Of a DNA stretch of 64,000 nt, positions 22,075 through 34,680 are shown in pieces. How positions within the stretch are numbered: position 1 is the first letter of the stretch; each line of letters begins with the position of its first letter. This DNA is from Homarus americanus. Taxonomy: Eukaryota > Arthropoda > Malacostraca > Decapoda > Nephropidae. Both the position numbers and the translations under genes were made by a program. The stretch lies in contig NW_024722158.1 in assembly GCF_018991925.1 (NCBI RefSeq), positions 2,207,673-2,271,672 of the forward strand, read 5' to 3'. A model generated the notes under the pieces. The model was given only the letters and a program-made list of their open reading frames with translations, had not been told where the DNA came from and ran no database searches.

Positions 22075-22439
22075 TCAAATACACATGATGATACCAGATA
22101 ACTAATTTATTTATACCTACATTAAAGACATGACAGTATATTATACTTGGTACCAAAAAGATGCATAGAAAGATGAGAACTTTTGACAGTGGAAATTAAA
22201 GCTTCTATCACTGATTTCAGTGATTTCCTTAATTTTGAAGTCAGGACAGCCATGGCCAGATGATTTGATGGGGACAATGAGAGATATGCTGGGGATAGCC
22301 AGGGAACATGCTGGGGTGTCCTAGGGACAGGTTGGGGCCAAATATTTTACCCTTAACTGCTACCTTTTGTAGGTAAGGTTTCATTAGGTTAGGTGAGGTT
22401 ATATTAGGATACCTTTGGTCATTATCTTTTCTTTCTTTT
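22075..22439. other. No gene; TTAGG-like words
   Basis: Contains cattaggttaggtgaggtta near 22380-22400, a degenerate form of the arthropod telomere-type repeat, next to the 3' end of the LINE that follows. Confidence 0.5.
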
Positions 22440-25400
22440 ATCCTGTCCACCACTGATCGCACGTTAGCCGCTTGGGCGATCAGTCACGTCTCTGATTACT
22501 TTTCCTTTTCTTTAAACCTCTTCACCATAAGATCGGCTTGTTAGCCGCTTGGGCGAAGGGACACGTCTCTGTTACGCACTGTTGGCAAATACTGGGCATG
22601 CACCGGCTCCTGAATGTACCTGAACCCGCTCCAGTGTTGGTTAAATCTTGTCTTGAAAGAGCTCACACTCGGTGCCGTCACAACACTTTCTAGTAGATTG
22701 TTCCAAGAGTTTACAACCCTCACTCCGAAAAAGTTTGCCCTCACAGTTTTCTGGACTTGCGGCTTCTTCAATCTTGAGCTGTGACCCCTTGTGGGGCGAG
22801 TGTCCGCCACTCCAAGTAAGGACACTCGAATGAGTACTGCACCTTGAGATGCTTATACACCTCAACTAGGTCCCCCCTTGCCCGTCTGTAATATAAGCTA
22901 GACAAGTTCAGGCGTTCCAATCTCTCAGGGTAGCCGAGGTGCCGAAGTGCAGGCCCCAGTCTGGTGGCCTTCCTTTGAACATTTTCAACCAACTGATAGT
23001 CCCTAGCATATCTTGGGGACCAGACGGGGTGACAGTACTCCAGATGGTGAAGCACTTCACTCTTGAAGATCGTTACGAGGGACGGACCGTCTAGAATCTA
23101 GATATCTGAACGACCTTCTTATAAGACCCAATAATTTATTTGCCTGATTTACCTTCTTCTCGCAATGGCCCGAAAACTTCAGCTCATTGTCAACACACAC
23201 ACCTAGGTCCTTCTCACATTCAGTCTCAAATAGCGCAGTTTCTTCATCCCGTTGGGACTTATGATACGCCTCCTTACCGTTGGTACGCCCCAGGTGCATC
23301 CTCTTACACTTCATGACATTGAATCTCAGGAGTCATTTCTTCGACCATTCTTGGAGCCAACAGAGGTCCTTCTGCAGCTCTTCACAATCTGCTTGGTTCT
23401 TCATTTCCCGAAATAACTTGGCGTCATCGGCAAACATTTGTATGGAGGAGTGTACAACGTCAGGCATGTCATTTATGAAACAAACAAACAACAGCGGGTC
23501 CAATACACTGCCCTGTGGTACCCCATTTGTGACAGGTACGGATGATGATTTTGTGCCATTAATCACCACACACTGCTAGCGGTCATGTAGAAAGTCTTCT
23601 ATCCACTCTAGGACATTTCCCCGAATTCCGTGCCCTTCCAGTTCGATTTTCAGCCTTTCTTGGGGTACACTGTCGAAAGCCTTGGCAAAATCTAGGTAAT
23701 TATTGTCGATATTACCACCCCGTTCCAGAATATGGGTCCAAATATCCAATACCTTGAGCAATTGTGTTAAGCAGGAGCGCCCCAGTATAAAACCGTGTTG
23801 GCAATCCTTTACAAGGTTGTTTCGTAGTAGTTGTTCCTTTGCGGCATCTCTGATAATACTCTCAAGTATTTTACATATTATGCTGGTCAGGCTCACCGGT
23901 CTATAGTTGTTCGTGGAGTGACGATCGCTCTTCTTGAAGATAGGACTCACCACTTTCCATTCACTGGGGACCTTTTGTTCATCCAGGCATTTACAAAACA
24001 TGATCTTCAGGGGCTCTGCAAGCTCATTGCACAACTCTCTTAGCACTCTAGGATGCACCATGTCAGGGCCGGGACTCTTATGGACCTTTAGCCTGGACAG
24101 TTTAATTCTGATACCCTCTGCTGTGAACACAATGTGGGTCAGTGCTGTGTCGAACCGTCTGTCCTCAAACGTAGGAAGGTTAATCGCATCCTCTCTTGTG
24201 AAAACCGAGGAAAAGAAGCTGTTCAATGCCTCAGCTTTATCCTGGTCAGAATCTGCATAACTACCGTCTTCAAGCTTCAGGTCTGATACTCCTACTCGCG
24301 TTTTTAATTTCGACATTGCATAGCGGCAAAACGCCTTTGGGTTTGACTTGACCTCGCTTGCAACCAGCCTCTGGAACTCCTTTTCAGCCCTCCTACACTC
24401 TATCTTTGCTTGGTTTCTGGCTCTTGCATACATCCTCCTGTCCTGCTAATCGTTTGACCCAACCCACTTCTTGAATTTCTGGGTTTTCTTCTTAACTCTG
24501 TCGACTGCCGCGTGGTTCATGTGTAGGGATCCCCTCTTATTCCTATAGGCACTGGGTTTGGTTTTGGTATATATTTATTGATCAAATGGGTCACTTTATT
24601 AGTTATGATATTTAGCGTAGTGTCTGTGTTCTTGTGCCTTAATGAGTCAGGCCAGTTGATGCCTCTCATCTCTTCCCTCATCCCGTTGTAATATCTCTTG
24701 GAATATTTGCACCTTGGCCTGGCCTTATCCTGAACTAGGTAACAGTTAAATCTGAATGACAACACTATATGGTGACTGGTGCCAACTGGGGCAAGGTGTT
24801 CCAGTTTGGCCACCATACCTTGTTTGTTATGTTGAGGTTAAGTGGCTTGGGTGTTTGCTCCCCTCACTAATGTGTCGGGTCTCTAACATGTTGGAACAGA
24901 AAATTATCTCTCAGAGTTTCTACAAAATGATTTGCAGGGTTATTTAAGTCATTTGAGGTGAACTCGTTTCTCCAGTCGATGTCGCCATAATTAAAGTCCC
25001 CCATTATAAGGAGGTGGCTAGGGTTGATCATCGCCGCATTGTCAATTAAGGCTCCTAACTCCCTTTGATTTAGTGGGCCAAAGTTTGGGGATCTGTAGAT
25101 TCACTCGACGATAAGTAAGGCCCCTCCCTTTAATTTAATTTTACGCCACTTGAACTCTTCAAAAATATCCTCTCCCTGTACCCTCGCCTGGCTGGCTCTA
25201 AGGTCTTGCCTAGCATAGATAACCACACCCCTCTTGCAAGTTTCTTGAGAAAGGTTCGTAAATGAGTCATATCCAGCAATACTGAACTCACATTCCTCTG
25301 GGTCGATTCTCCTGTTCTTGTATTACAGTTCTACAACTTCTACAATATCTGGTTGGTGTGCCTTCAGCCGTGTTTCAAACTCCTCTCTCTTACCGAGAAA

Positions 25401-25455
25401 CGTGTCAGTATTAGTGTACATGACATTCAAACCAGAATTTGTTCTCGGTAACGTC
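22440..25455 (-). pseudogene. CR1-like LINE (copy C), longest copy
   Basis: The minus strand runs from an N-terminal segment near 25455 (LNVMYTNTDTFLGKREEFE) through an AP-type endonuclease (SHLLIMGDFNYGDIDW near 25000), a linker, and an RT with SPIFKKSDRHSTNN, VSLTSI, LDFAKAFDSVPQERL, GVPQGSVLDPLLF and FADDAKLF, to the C-terminal region and a duplicated 3' tail. Breaks include a TAG at 23577-23579 after the FLHDR segment, a stop in the endonuclease (about 25103), and frameshifts near 24440 and 23090, the latter at a short duplication of tctaga. An ORF1 upstream is not recognisable. Confidence 0.85.
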
Positions 25456-25744
25456 TCTGCTCTTAGTAGTAACCCCGCCCTCCCCCATTCTCAGAAGCTG
25501 CAGCATTTGCTAAGTACACTGTATTTTGCAGGGTGTGGTTAGATTGTTTACACGGCGCTCGCCTCCTCCTGTCTGGTAGGCGGAGCTGGTGCCACCTCCC
25601 GGGTGGGGGATAGAGTGGGTGGAGGGTGCGCTGCTGCCCCCTGGCCCTGTGTCGGCACACTTGCTTCCACTACCCTCCCCCCTGAATATAACCCATGTAC
25701 ACCCACCCCCCGTTCCTCCTTGACTCCTCCCATAATTTTCTTAT
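25456..25744. other. GC-rich stretch, possibly LINE 5' region
   Basis: Cytosine-rich sequence (cctcccgggtgggggatag, ccacccccc) upstream of copy C on its coding strand. Short frames exist on both strands without recognisable domains. It could be the 5' UTR or ORF1 region of the LINE. Confidence 0.3.
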
Positions 25745-25840
25745 GTTTCTTTCAATATCCTGCCATGTTCGTCAATGTTTCTTTCAATATCCTGCCATAT
25801 TCGTCAATGTTTCTTTCAATATCCTGCCATGTTCGTCATT
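25745..25840 (+). repeat. 32-bp tandem repeat, 3 copies
   Basis: Units at 25745, 25777 and 25809, each gtttctttcaatatcctgcc followed by atgttcgtcaat with single changes. Confidence 0.9.
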
Positions 25841-26199
25841 AAGAGGTGAACAAATCTAAAGTTCCACCATTTGTATGATTGCTTTGGCTTATTTATTATA
25901 TTCTATTAAAGTACCTGGTACTTGGATAAAATATTCTTAATTTAAAAAAAATAACTGCCACTCATGATAACAAATGTAATAATAAAAAAATTCTTCCCCT
26001 ATTTTCTAGAGCAAATTGCAGGTATATAAACTTGTAATGACTGCTACATCTTTTCCACAGAAAATTAATAATTTTTGAATAATCAGTATGACATGGGGGC
26101 ATGGAAAAAATATTGAAGAGTTGAGTATACAGTCATTATCTAAATATTAGCCAACATCTTAAATACCTGTACAAAAAATGTGCATCCATGAGAAAATTA
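25841..26199. other. AT-rich sequence, nothing recognised
   Basis: No credible frame, repeat or RNA motif seen. Confidence 0.5.
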
Positions 26200-26628
26200 G
26201 TATGCTGCATATTATGGTGAGATTTACACTAATTTTCATTTCTAATATTTATAAATCTATCGCAATAAAGCATTTGTGAAGGTATAATGGATAATAATGG
26301 TTGCCCTTTGTGTATTGAGGATATCCGGCCCAAAGGTAACCTAGGCGTAAATTTGTTTAAGCTGTAGAAGCTGTCGCCAACATAACAACCACACCCTAAG
26401 TTAACGAGCTGCATGACCCAGTGTCAAGGATAAGTCCGAACAACTCGCCAACTGCACTGGCTAACAATTACCCGGTAATACGATCTGCAAATCGATTAAC
26501 ATCCAGGTTCCCAGAGACAGAGGCAAATGGAGTAAAGAAACTTGCCCATAGTTTCACCCTGCCTGGGGATCGAACCAGGGTCCGCTCGCTTGTGAGGCGA
26601 GAATGCTGACTATTACACCAAGGTCGCC
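26200..26628 (-). repeat. tRNA-derived SINE with a Val(CAC)-like head
   Basis: The head (26628-26554) folds as a tRNA-like D arm, an anticodon arm CTCGC/GCGAG with loop CTCACAA (anticodon CAC) and a T arm with B box GGTTCGATCCC. The acceptor does not pair (5' GGCGACC against 3' CAGGGTG), so it is not a functional tRNA. The body to about 26200 is inferred from continuity; its end is uncertain. Confidence 0.65.
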
Positions 26629-27305
26629 TTATGTGTGTAATTTATATTACTAACCAGAGTACAACTGTATCTGGGAATAGCTGTCTTAACTACAAGTATT
26701 AAAGTATCTAGAATACAAGTACTGTGTCCTTCCTCACAACCAGTTACCAACCTACTGTGTGTACAGTTAAGGATAATATACTAGTAAAGATAGGTCACCA
26801 AGCACTTGTTTTACCCACAATGCACAGCTCTGTTCCCAGGACCAGTGTATCGAGAATGGGCGGAGTTGACGGTTCTGGGTAAGCGCAAGAAATACACTCT
26901 GCCACGTTTGTAGAGTGATAAGGTATATATAATTTGTAATAAAAGTTTAAAATCCTGCTGTCTCAACTCTGTAAGTCCTCTTCTTTTTCCTTCTTTTGTT
27001 CCTTGAACGGGAGGCGGGACTTGTCGATACGGCAATTGAACCTGTGATAGTGCAGGGCACCCCTTGTCTGGGGGTCACCGGTTGGTGGCAACATAAATAG
27101 ACATAACTTAGAGACACAGGTAACCTGGGCACACAACCCTACGAGCCCGACGCCCGTCCAGGAAGGGGGGGCGGGGGGGGTCGGGATCACTGCTTCCAGG
27201 CAGGACCCCTGTGTCATAGGCAGGAGTGTGATGTAAACAGGGAAGATAACTACAAGCATTTGGATTAAGCATAGAGATAAGGGACACCCCATTGGATGAG
27301 GAAAA
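26629..27305. other. Unclassified, possibly 5' region of the following LINE
   Basis: Includes a G-run near 27163-27180 and AATAAAAG near 26938. No supported protein frame. Confidence 0.3.
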
Positions 27306-28150
27306 GTGGCAGAAATCACCTATAACAAATTACAAGTCCCATTAAAAAGAATATTTAGTACCAACGAAGGTTTCAAAGTAATCTGTAAAGATGACTTTGA
27401 TTCAGACAAACTCCTCTCAAACGAAGCCAGAGATGTTTTTTACAATGAAAGACTTGTTGTTGTCATGCCCCCAGAACAAAAAGCAAAAAGATCAGTTTTT
27501 GTTCGCCAAGTCGACCAGGAGATCGGGAGTAAGACATCTGAAGATCTGAAAGATGAACTGGAACGCCAAAACAGTTAGATGAAGATCGAGGAATTTATCA
27601 AGATAAAAGACTACACTCATGTTTTCAAGATTACCTTCGAAGAAGTTTCAATGGCTGAAAAAGTAATACAACAAGGCTTTCTAATATTCAACATGTCAGT
27701 AACACCTCATCATATAAAGAAGGAAACATTTATCAATCTGCAAACTTGTTTTTCTTGTTACAAGTATGAAGAACACACAATGGGAGATTGCCCAGAAAAA
27801 GAGAAAAAGTACTGTTCAGACTGTGCAGGCGACGACCATACCCACACTGAATGGAAGAACCCACATGCTGGCTGTCTCAACTGTAAGAGAAACGGGAATG
27901 CACAAATAAGACACAGGACGTTAGCAATGGCATGCCCAATAAAAAAGCATATGATAAAGTACAAGAAACAAGAAACATAGAAAAAGGAACAAGAAAAGAA
28001 AGACACGACATACGTTGAAATAGCCAAGAGAGCTGTCCAAGAGGCTCACAGACCAGAATCCACCATCTTAAACTTAAGTGAACCAATACACGACAAGGTA
28101 ATGATCTGTATGATCCACGCTCATCTACACAATATCATTGCTCCCGGATC
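27306..28150 (+). pseudogene. ORF1 of a jockey/I-like LINE, zinc-knuckle protein
   Basis: Two frames in the same phase (27306-27578 and 27579-27980) are separated by a single TAG. The second has zinc knuckles: CFSCYKYEEHTMGDC (CX2CX4-5HX4C type), then CSDC and CLNCKRN. This arrangement is typical of the nucleic-acid-binding ORF1 of jockey and I-clade LINEs. A further stop at 27978 is followed by open sequence (TTYVEIAKRAVQEAHRPEST). The protein would coat element RNA. At least two stop codons break it. Confidence 0.75.
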
Positions 28151-28718
28151 ATAAAATGACGAGTTAAGGAAGATGTTTAAATTGAATAACCTACCAGAGA
28201 TGATATTCCCAGAGAATCCAGAATCAGAAAAAAATATTTCAGGCAACATACTCATGTGAACTGAGAGAAAGGCTACAGCTAGCAAAAGGTATGAACAAGG
28301 AGCAACAGCTGATACACAAGAAATACAAGCGACTGATAGAGACCCCAGACAAATTACTAGAAGTAACAAAGAGAAGACAGAAACAACAAAAGGACAGTCT
28401 ACAAGACAAAGGATAAAGATGAGAGAAGAGGAGGGGGAGACTGAACACAACAGACAACCTGGATCTGCTGAAGATATTGGATTAAAAATGATCACTACAC
28501 CAAAACATGGAATCCCAACATCGAGACCAACAGGAAGGACAATAGCAAAAACTGTGAAGGAGGGATATGCAAGTGGACATATCAAGAAAAATCCCAAAAC
28601 GAAGAATACGTTTGGACACTAATAATTAGGGACAAATTAAAGATTACGACCAATGACTTTAAAATACTAGACCAGTCAGAGTTTAAAAGAGTCAGAGTGG
28701 GAAACAGTTTAAGAAATA

Positions 28719-29485
28719 ATGGACAACAGACAAACAATAAGAACTTTAAGAATAATACAACACAAGGTAAGAAACTGGAAGAGAGAGAAAATTAACCTAA
28801 ATAATATATATCAAGAAATTGACCCTGACATTATACTAATAAACTGTCTCGGTGAGAAAGACAAGAACAATATAAAACTCTACAACTATTATGTAAACCA
28901 AAGAAATAAATCGGGCAAGAACAATGACGGAGTAGCTATAGCGGTTAAAAGACACTTAAAATATAAACTAATCGATGACTTCCAGGATGAATTTCTAGCA
29001 ATAAAAATAAATACAACTCAAGGAGACGTCATCATTACGACTACTGTACTTATCTGCCACCGAGACGAACCTATTTACCTATAGAAGACCTATTAAAATT
29101 GGGTAACAATAGTCACCCTATGTACATCTTAGGAGACTTTAACGCCAGACACAGGATTTTTGACAATACAAATAATAACGCCGTGGGAAACGCCCTTAAT
29201 CAATTAATAAACCTCGGGAAAATCAATCATCTAAGTCCTAACTTTCCAACCTGGAGAAATCACAATACACAAAAGACACCAGACAAATATTTTACCAACA
29301 ACAAAGCCTTTTTCAATTACCATATAAAACAAGGACCTCTCACAGGCACACGACCATATACCAATTATTCTAACACTGTCAACAAGCCCCATACAGATAC
29401 CAATAAAAGAGAGACTGATAATGAGCAAAACAGACTGGGACAGAAGAAGAGCCACCCCAGATATAAGAACAGTATTCCAAGTTAG
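28719..29485 (+). pseudogene. ORF2 endonuclease of the jockey/I-like LINE
   Basis: Frames 28719-29084 and 29099-29485 give an AP-type endonuclease: an N-terminal RIIQHKVRNW, the middle GVAIAVKRH and the catalytic-region ILGDFNARH. A frameshift at about 29085 separates them. The reading frame is then cut by an opposite-strand LINE at about 29486 and resumes near 31605. Confidence 0.75.
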
Positions 29486-31604
29486 GACGAATGAATCCCT
29501 TATATTCTTGGAGCAACTGCTCAGGAGTGAAGTAGCTACAGCATCTGTACAGCATTCCCAACTTTCGGGAGGCAGGTTTAGCTATATTAAGAATGTGTGA
29601 TTTCCAGGACATATTGGAGGAAATGGTGAGGCCTAACATATTTATTTCAGAATTTGGTAGGATGATAGCGTCCTGAAATGAAATTGGTCGGAGATCGTCT
29701 AATTAAAAAGCAAAGTGGGGGAGAGAAACCAAAAGAGGGAAGTTTAGATAGTAAAGACTTGTGTCATACCCTGTCAAATGCTTTGGGAGCCACGACGAAA
29801 GTTTCCCCATAATCCCTGAGAGAGTATGACCAAAGATGGGTGCAATAGGAAAGCAGATCACCAGTAGATCTCCCCTGGCGAAAGTCATACTGGTGATCGG
29901 ACTAAAGAGAAAGGCGTTCAAGGTGACGGAGAAGATGGGAGTTCAAGATAGTTTCGAAAATCTTAGAGAGGGATGAAGTTAGGGCATTGGGGCGATAGTT
30001 AGAGGGATTAGAATGGTCACCCTTCTTCGGGATGGGCTGAACCAAGGCATGCTTCCAAGAAGAAGGAAAAGTTTGGGTTTTGAGGCAGAGGCGAAAGAGG
30101 CGAGAAAGCACAGGGGCCAGAGCTTCAGCACACTCTCTCAGAACACAAGGGGGTATTCCGTCCTGTCCATGTGCCTTACTCACATCCAACCTGGATAACA
30201 CACCAGCAACCCTACGAGTGGAGATTATAGGAAAGTGCATAGGTTCTGTAGGAGGTGCAGGGGTGGGACGGATTGTGTGGGACTCATCTAAGGTGGAATT
30301 AGAGGAGAAGAAGGTGCCAAAGAGGTTGGATTTACTAGAGAAAGAATTAGACAGGACAGCATCTTTCGTTTTATAAAATTCCACTTGGCCCTACAACGAT
30401 TCCTAGAAGTAATGAAAGGGGTGTGGGTAAAAGGAGGAGATAGTTTCATAGCTTGATGTGCCCTATATCTCACCCTGCAAGCAAGAGAGCAGGAGCGATC
30501 AAACCATGATTGTAATGTGAAAGTTTTGGTAGAAGATGGGATAAATGCACTCATACTGCCCTGTATAACCCCAGCAATGCTGTCAGCACATACTGAGGCA
30601 TCCTGAGTGGAAAAGCAACATTCATCCCTAGGAAAGTCGGTGAAGTATTCTAGCAAGGATTGCCAGCTTGCCCTCCGTGCCACGGTTGTTATGAGGGGGA
30701 TGGGGGAGGTGGACGTGCTCAGTTTGATTTCATAGAAATAAGGTTGTGATCAGAAGACGCTAAGGGGGCACAAATTGAGTATGAATAGTGTGAGGGGTTA
30801 GAGGTAAAAAAAAAAAGATCAAGAATGATAGCAAGTTGATCGTGTCGATCAGGAACGCGTGTAGGGTGTTTGATTATTTGTTCCAAATCATTAAGTGGGG
30901 AAAAAGAGAGTGCCTCAGCTCCACCTGGGTCATCCCTTGCAGAGCCAAGCCACTCTCTGTGATGTACATTGAAATCCCCTAGGTAGAGGATCTCGGTGTT
31001 GGGGTGTGTGGATAGCATTGATTCATGGCAAGAAGTGAGATAGTCAAAGAGTTCGAAATAGTTGGTAGAGTTGGGAGAACAGTATGGGAAACAAAGGAAA
31101 ATAGTCACAGTTGGTAGAGATATTTTGAGCCAGATGACATTATAAAGGGAAGATTCAATATCCATGAGTCAAGCTATAGGTGTACGTGTGGTGCAGTAGG
31201 CGCAAACACCTCCCCTCCTGTAGAACAGAAGGATGTATAAAGGTTGTAGTTGGAGACTTGAAAAGGTTTGGGTGAAGCTGCTTTGGTCAGTTGAAGTTCA
31301 GAAAGTAGTAAGAGGTCGGGGGAAGAGATTAATAGATGGTGCTCCATAGAAGGAAAATTGGATCTCAGGCAGCGAATGTTGGAAAAAAGAAGTGTGAAAA
31401 AAGCCGATCCTCCAGCAACCGCTGTGGCGTCAGTTGAGGCCCCAGTAACTTGATGATGATCAAGTCGGCCCTGGGGTCAACAACCTTCCCGACCAGTAGG
31501 ACCCATCCGAGAAGGCCCCACTTCAATATTAATATCAACTGACATAGGAGAATAAAATATAATGAAAACATTGACAGAAATTGACAGACTGCACTCAGCA
31601 ACTA
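29486..31604 (-). pseudogene. Second LINE, inserted in the jockey/I-like LINE
   Basis: The minus strand encodes an endonuclease segment (ILYLGDFNVHHREW, ASSDHNLISM at 31165-30719), a linker (30683-30288), RT fingers (DVSKAHGQDGIPPCVLREC, QPIPKKGDHSNPSNYRP at 30384-29902) and a C-terminal part (LGLTISSNMSWKSHI at 29639-29379). The RT palm, including the catalytic acidic box, is missing between about 29790 and 29700, so this copy cannot be active. The family is jockey/CR1-like. Confidence 0.8.
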
Positions 31605-32752
31605 AAACATCATAACCAAACACACTCCTATGTCACACTTCAGAACATTACCCAACAATAGACTAACAGACGACGTTAAATTAATCCAAACCCATTACAA
31701 TGAAATAAACAGGTACAGTATATGGAAAGACATGGCAGTAGCAGATGGCTTTATACGACGCAGACAGCACGACAGATTAAATTAAGAGACGCATGTAAGG
31801 AAACAAACAAATAAAATGGAATGATATTATAATGGCGGCCGACAAGACTAAAGACACAAAAACATTTTGGACTTCCATAAACAAGATGATGGGGCATAAC
31901 CAGCAAAAAACACCATACATTAAAGACCATAATGGAACAAAACTTCAGGAGGAAAATGAACAAGAGTCAGCATTCAAAAAGGAATTGGTAAAAGTTTTTA
32001 AAATATCAGATGAGGAAAATGAAGATTTTGATATTGAACACGAAGAAAGGATAGAAGATGAAATGGGAAGACACGTACATAGATACACCCCAAAGCAATA
32101 TATAGACTATAACTTATTTCCTAATAATCAAATAATAACTATGGGTGAAATGATGCACTGTCTGAGGAAGTTTAAAGAAAAGTCCCCCTTCTCACTGGTA
32201 TTACACTAAATATGATCATAAATCTACCAGAAAACATCTTGAAAACATTATTGAACATCTATAACGCATGCTTAATAACAGGTTACTTTCCAGACTAGCT
32301 AAAATATGCTAAAATTATATTTATTCCTAAGGAGGGTAAGGACAATAAAGAAATATTAAACTACAGGCCAATATCTTTTTTTAGAAATTACCGTGAAACT
32401 ACTGGAAACAATTTCAAATTCAAGACTTATAACCTTTTTATCACAACAGCGGAAAACAAACAATAGACAACATGGATTTATGTCCAATAGAATTACCCTA
32501 ACTTCAATAGCTACAATAACGGAAATATTGGTAATAGAAAAAAGCAAAGAGAACCAGATCAATATAATTTTAAGGGACGTTTGTAAGGCTTTTGATAAAG
32601 TTTGGCATTTGGGTTTAAAATATAAAATATTAAAATTGGGACTTAACAAACACATGCTAAGATATTGTGTGACTATTTAGATGATTGGAGAGTACAAATT
32701 CAAATTGGAAATGTAATCGCTCAAAGGAGCGATTTTGGTTTGTGCAGGACAA
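31605..32752 (+). pseudogene. Reverse transcriptase part of the jockey/I-like LINE
   Basis: This continues the element begun at 27306. Frames at 31832-32209 and 32393-32680 show TKTFWTSINKMM, FMSNRITLTSIATITEILV and the palm block VCKAFDKVWHLGLKYKI. Frameshifts lie near 32210 and 32390. The sequence stops at about 32752 where the BEL/Pao LTR begins, before the catalytic acidic box. Confidence 0.8.
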
Positions 32753-32753
32753 T

Positions 32754-33140
32754 AAGACCCTTGTCGTTGACGCGATGAGTATAATTCCGTCAAAACCTGT
32801 TGAATACAATTCACATATAACAATTGATGGTACATGAGGACACAGTTTGAATAATACGATCAATATACAGTACATAATTACATTTATTAAAGTTATTTAG
32901 AGTTCTCAGAGGATTCAACAGTTCACAATCATACTCACGTTTTGGGGTCTAGGGTTAGACCCCAAATGTCCTACAGGAAAATGCTGGCTGATGAGAATCA
33001 AGATGCTGCCCCTACAGAAGGAGGTGATAGACTGTCCCTCAGGCAGTCACACATCTGCTACCAGCTCCATCTCGCTTAGTAAGCTATTCTGAGTTGTAAA
33101 CAGTTTCTTCACTGGGTCGCACAATTGGTGGGGCGATAAC
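32754..33140 (-). repeat. 3' LTR of the BEL/Pao element
   Basis: On the element strand it starts TGTTATCGCCCCACC directly after a purine tract, CTGACAGGGGGAG (33141-33153), and ends GGGTCTTA. The left limit is set by the segment shared with 38946-39018. Confidence 0.6.
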
Positions 33141-33433
33141 ACTCCCCCTGTCAGGCTTCGCACGAAATTACGGCCTACCATTAGATTCACTTTCCTAACC
33201 CTTTCCAATAGGCAGAGTCTCATCGCTGGGCGTATTAACACTGAGTCCTTTGTCTTCACTTTAACACTTCGCACCAGGTCATCTGCGCTCGGTAGTGCCC
33301 TCCAGTACTCTCTCTTGCTTCCACTGACTCCTGGGAAAGGGTTGTCCAGAGATGATCATGATATCCCCGGCATAGATATTACGGCGAGTTTTGAAGTATC
33401 TTTGTCACTGACGTAGTGTCGGGAGATATTTCT

Positions 33434-33763
33434 TTACCCACCTCTTCCAAAATTGGTATGCGATGAATTGGGCATGCTTCCATTTTCTGGCAGGTCAGCT
33501 TGGCGGTGGGTAGGCCTCCAGTTGCTTCTCCAACAAGTCACACACGTCCGTATTGTGTGGTCGAGTAATTTGCAACACTTAGGTATCCAGTATGTCCCAC
33601 ATATTATGGCAGGAGTGTGTTCTCGTCCTGAGTGTGCAGCTCTAGTCGAGTGTACCTCTCTCACAATGAGCCCCGTGATCCTGTTGTCCCTTGGCAACAG
33701 TATGGGATTCTTCTGGTCTGGGTGGAGAGCGGCATGTTTCAGTTGGTCACCTACTCTGATCAA
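33434..33763 (-). pseudogene. BEL/Pao integrase, zinc-finger region
   Basis: A 109-codon frame has GDQLKHAALHPDQKNPILLP, EVHSTRAAHSGREHT and CVTCWRSN. This is the characteristic HHCC-bearing N-terminal part of BEL/Pao integrases. The catalytic core is not recovered in one frame; the downstream sequence is decayed or deleted. Confidence 0.75.
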
Positions 33764-34680
33764 ACTCTGATCAAACCGTGGGTGTCTAGATAAGGGTCCA
33801 GTCGACTCGCGTCGCTACCTCCCACGGGGTGTCCCTGTTGTAACATTCCGAGTTTTCAAGGGAATCCTTTCCTTTACATAAATCTTAAGATGACCAACTT
33901 TGCATCTTCCAATTTCCCGACCTTGAGTGGATGTTTTCGGTGGTGTTTGTTCTTTCGCTTCCCCAGCCGCCATTCTATAAACCTTCTAATCCACACTACG
34001 CTATTCAGAAGTCGATGCCACGAGGAGTACCTGGCTCATAAGCTTATCGAGTATACCCTCCCCCTGGTCAGCGTTCGTTGTCAGCACCGTTGTTTCCTTC
34101 TTCACCTCTGGATATCCGTCTGTGAGGTCTGGAATCCTCATTGGACTCTTTGGCCAACAAGAGGAAAACAGGTGTCCGAATCCACCTGCCCCCCCTCGTT
34201 GAGCTCTGCTCCATGTAGTCCACGACTAGCATCGTTGGCTGGGTTCATTACCGACTTCACGTGGTGCCATTATTCTGCATTGGAGTCCTCGGGTAACGTT
34301 ACCACTCAATTGGCCATGAAGGAATGGAAGCGTCTTTCGTTGCTTAGTATGTACTGAAGGACTGCCGTACTCTCTGTCCAGAACACTGATCTGTCTATTT
34401 GTAAATCAAGTTCTCGTCGTAGTTGTTTGTCTGCCTTGGCAGCCAGTACTGCCGCATAGAGCTGGAGTCAAGGTATTGTCTGCTGTTTCAGAGGGGCTAA
34501 CTTGGCCTTGCACACACGAAGGAGATATGGTGGGTTCCATCTTCACATGTGGTCCTCAGACACGATACAGCTCCAGCTCCATACGCTTGTTGGGAGGCGT
34601 CGTAGTGGCAGCCACTGGATTTGCATCCTCGGGTGGGTAGCACCGTGGAACGTGTACCTGTGATAGGTGAGGAAGTTCAT

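Noticed and set aside
26554..26628. Functional tRNA-Val(CAC)
   Set aside because: The acceptor stem does not pair and the sequence continues into a SINE-like body.
28121..28597. 158-codon minus-strand hydrophobic protein
   Set aside because: Antisense shadow of the A-rich LINE ORF1/ORF2 region; T-rich codons give artificial hydrophobicity.
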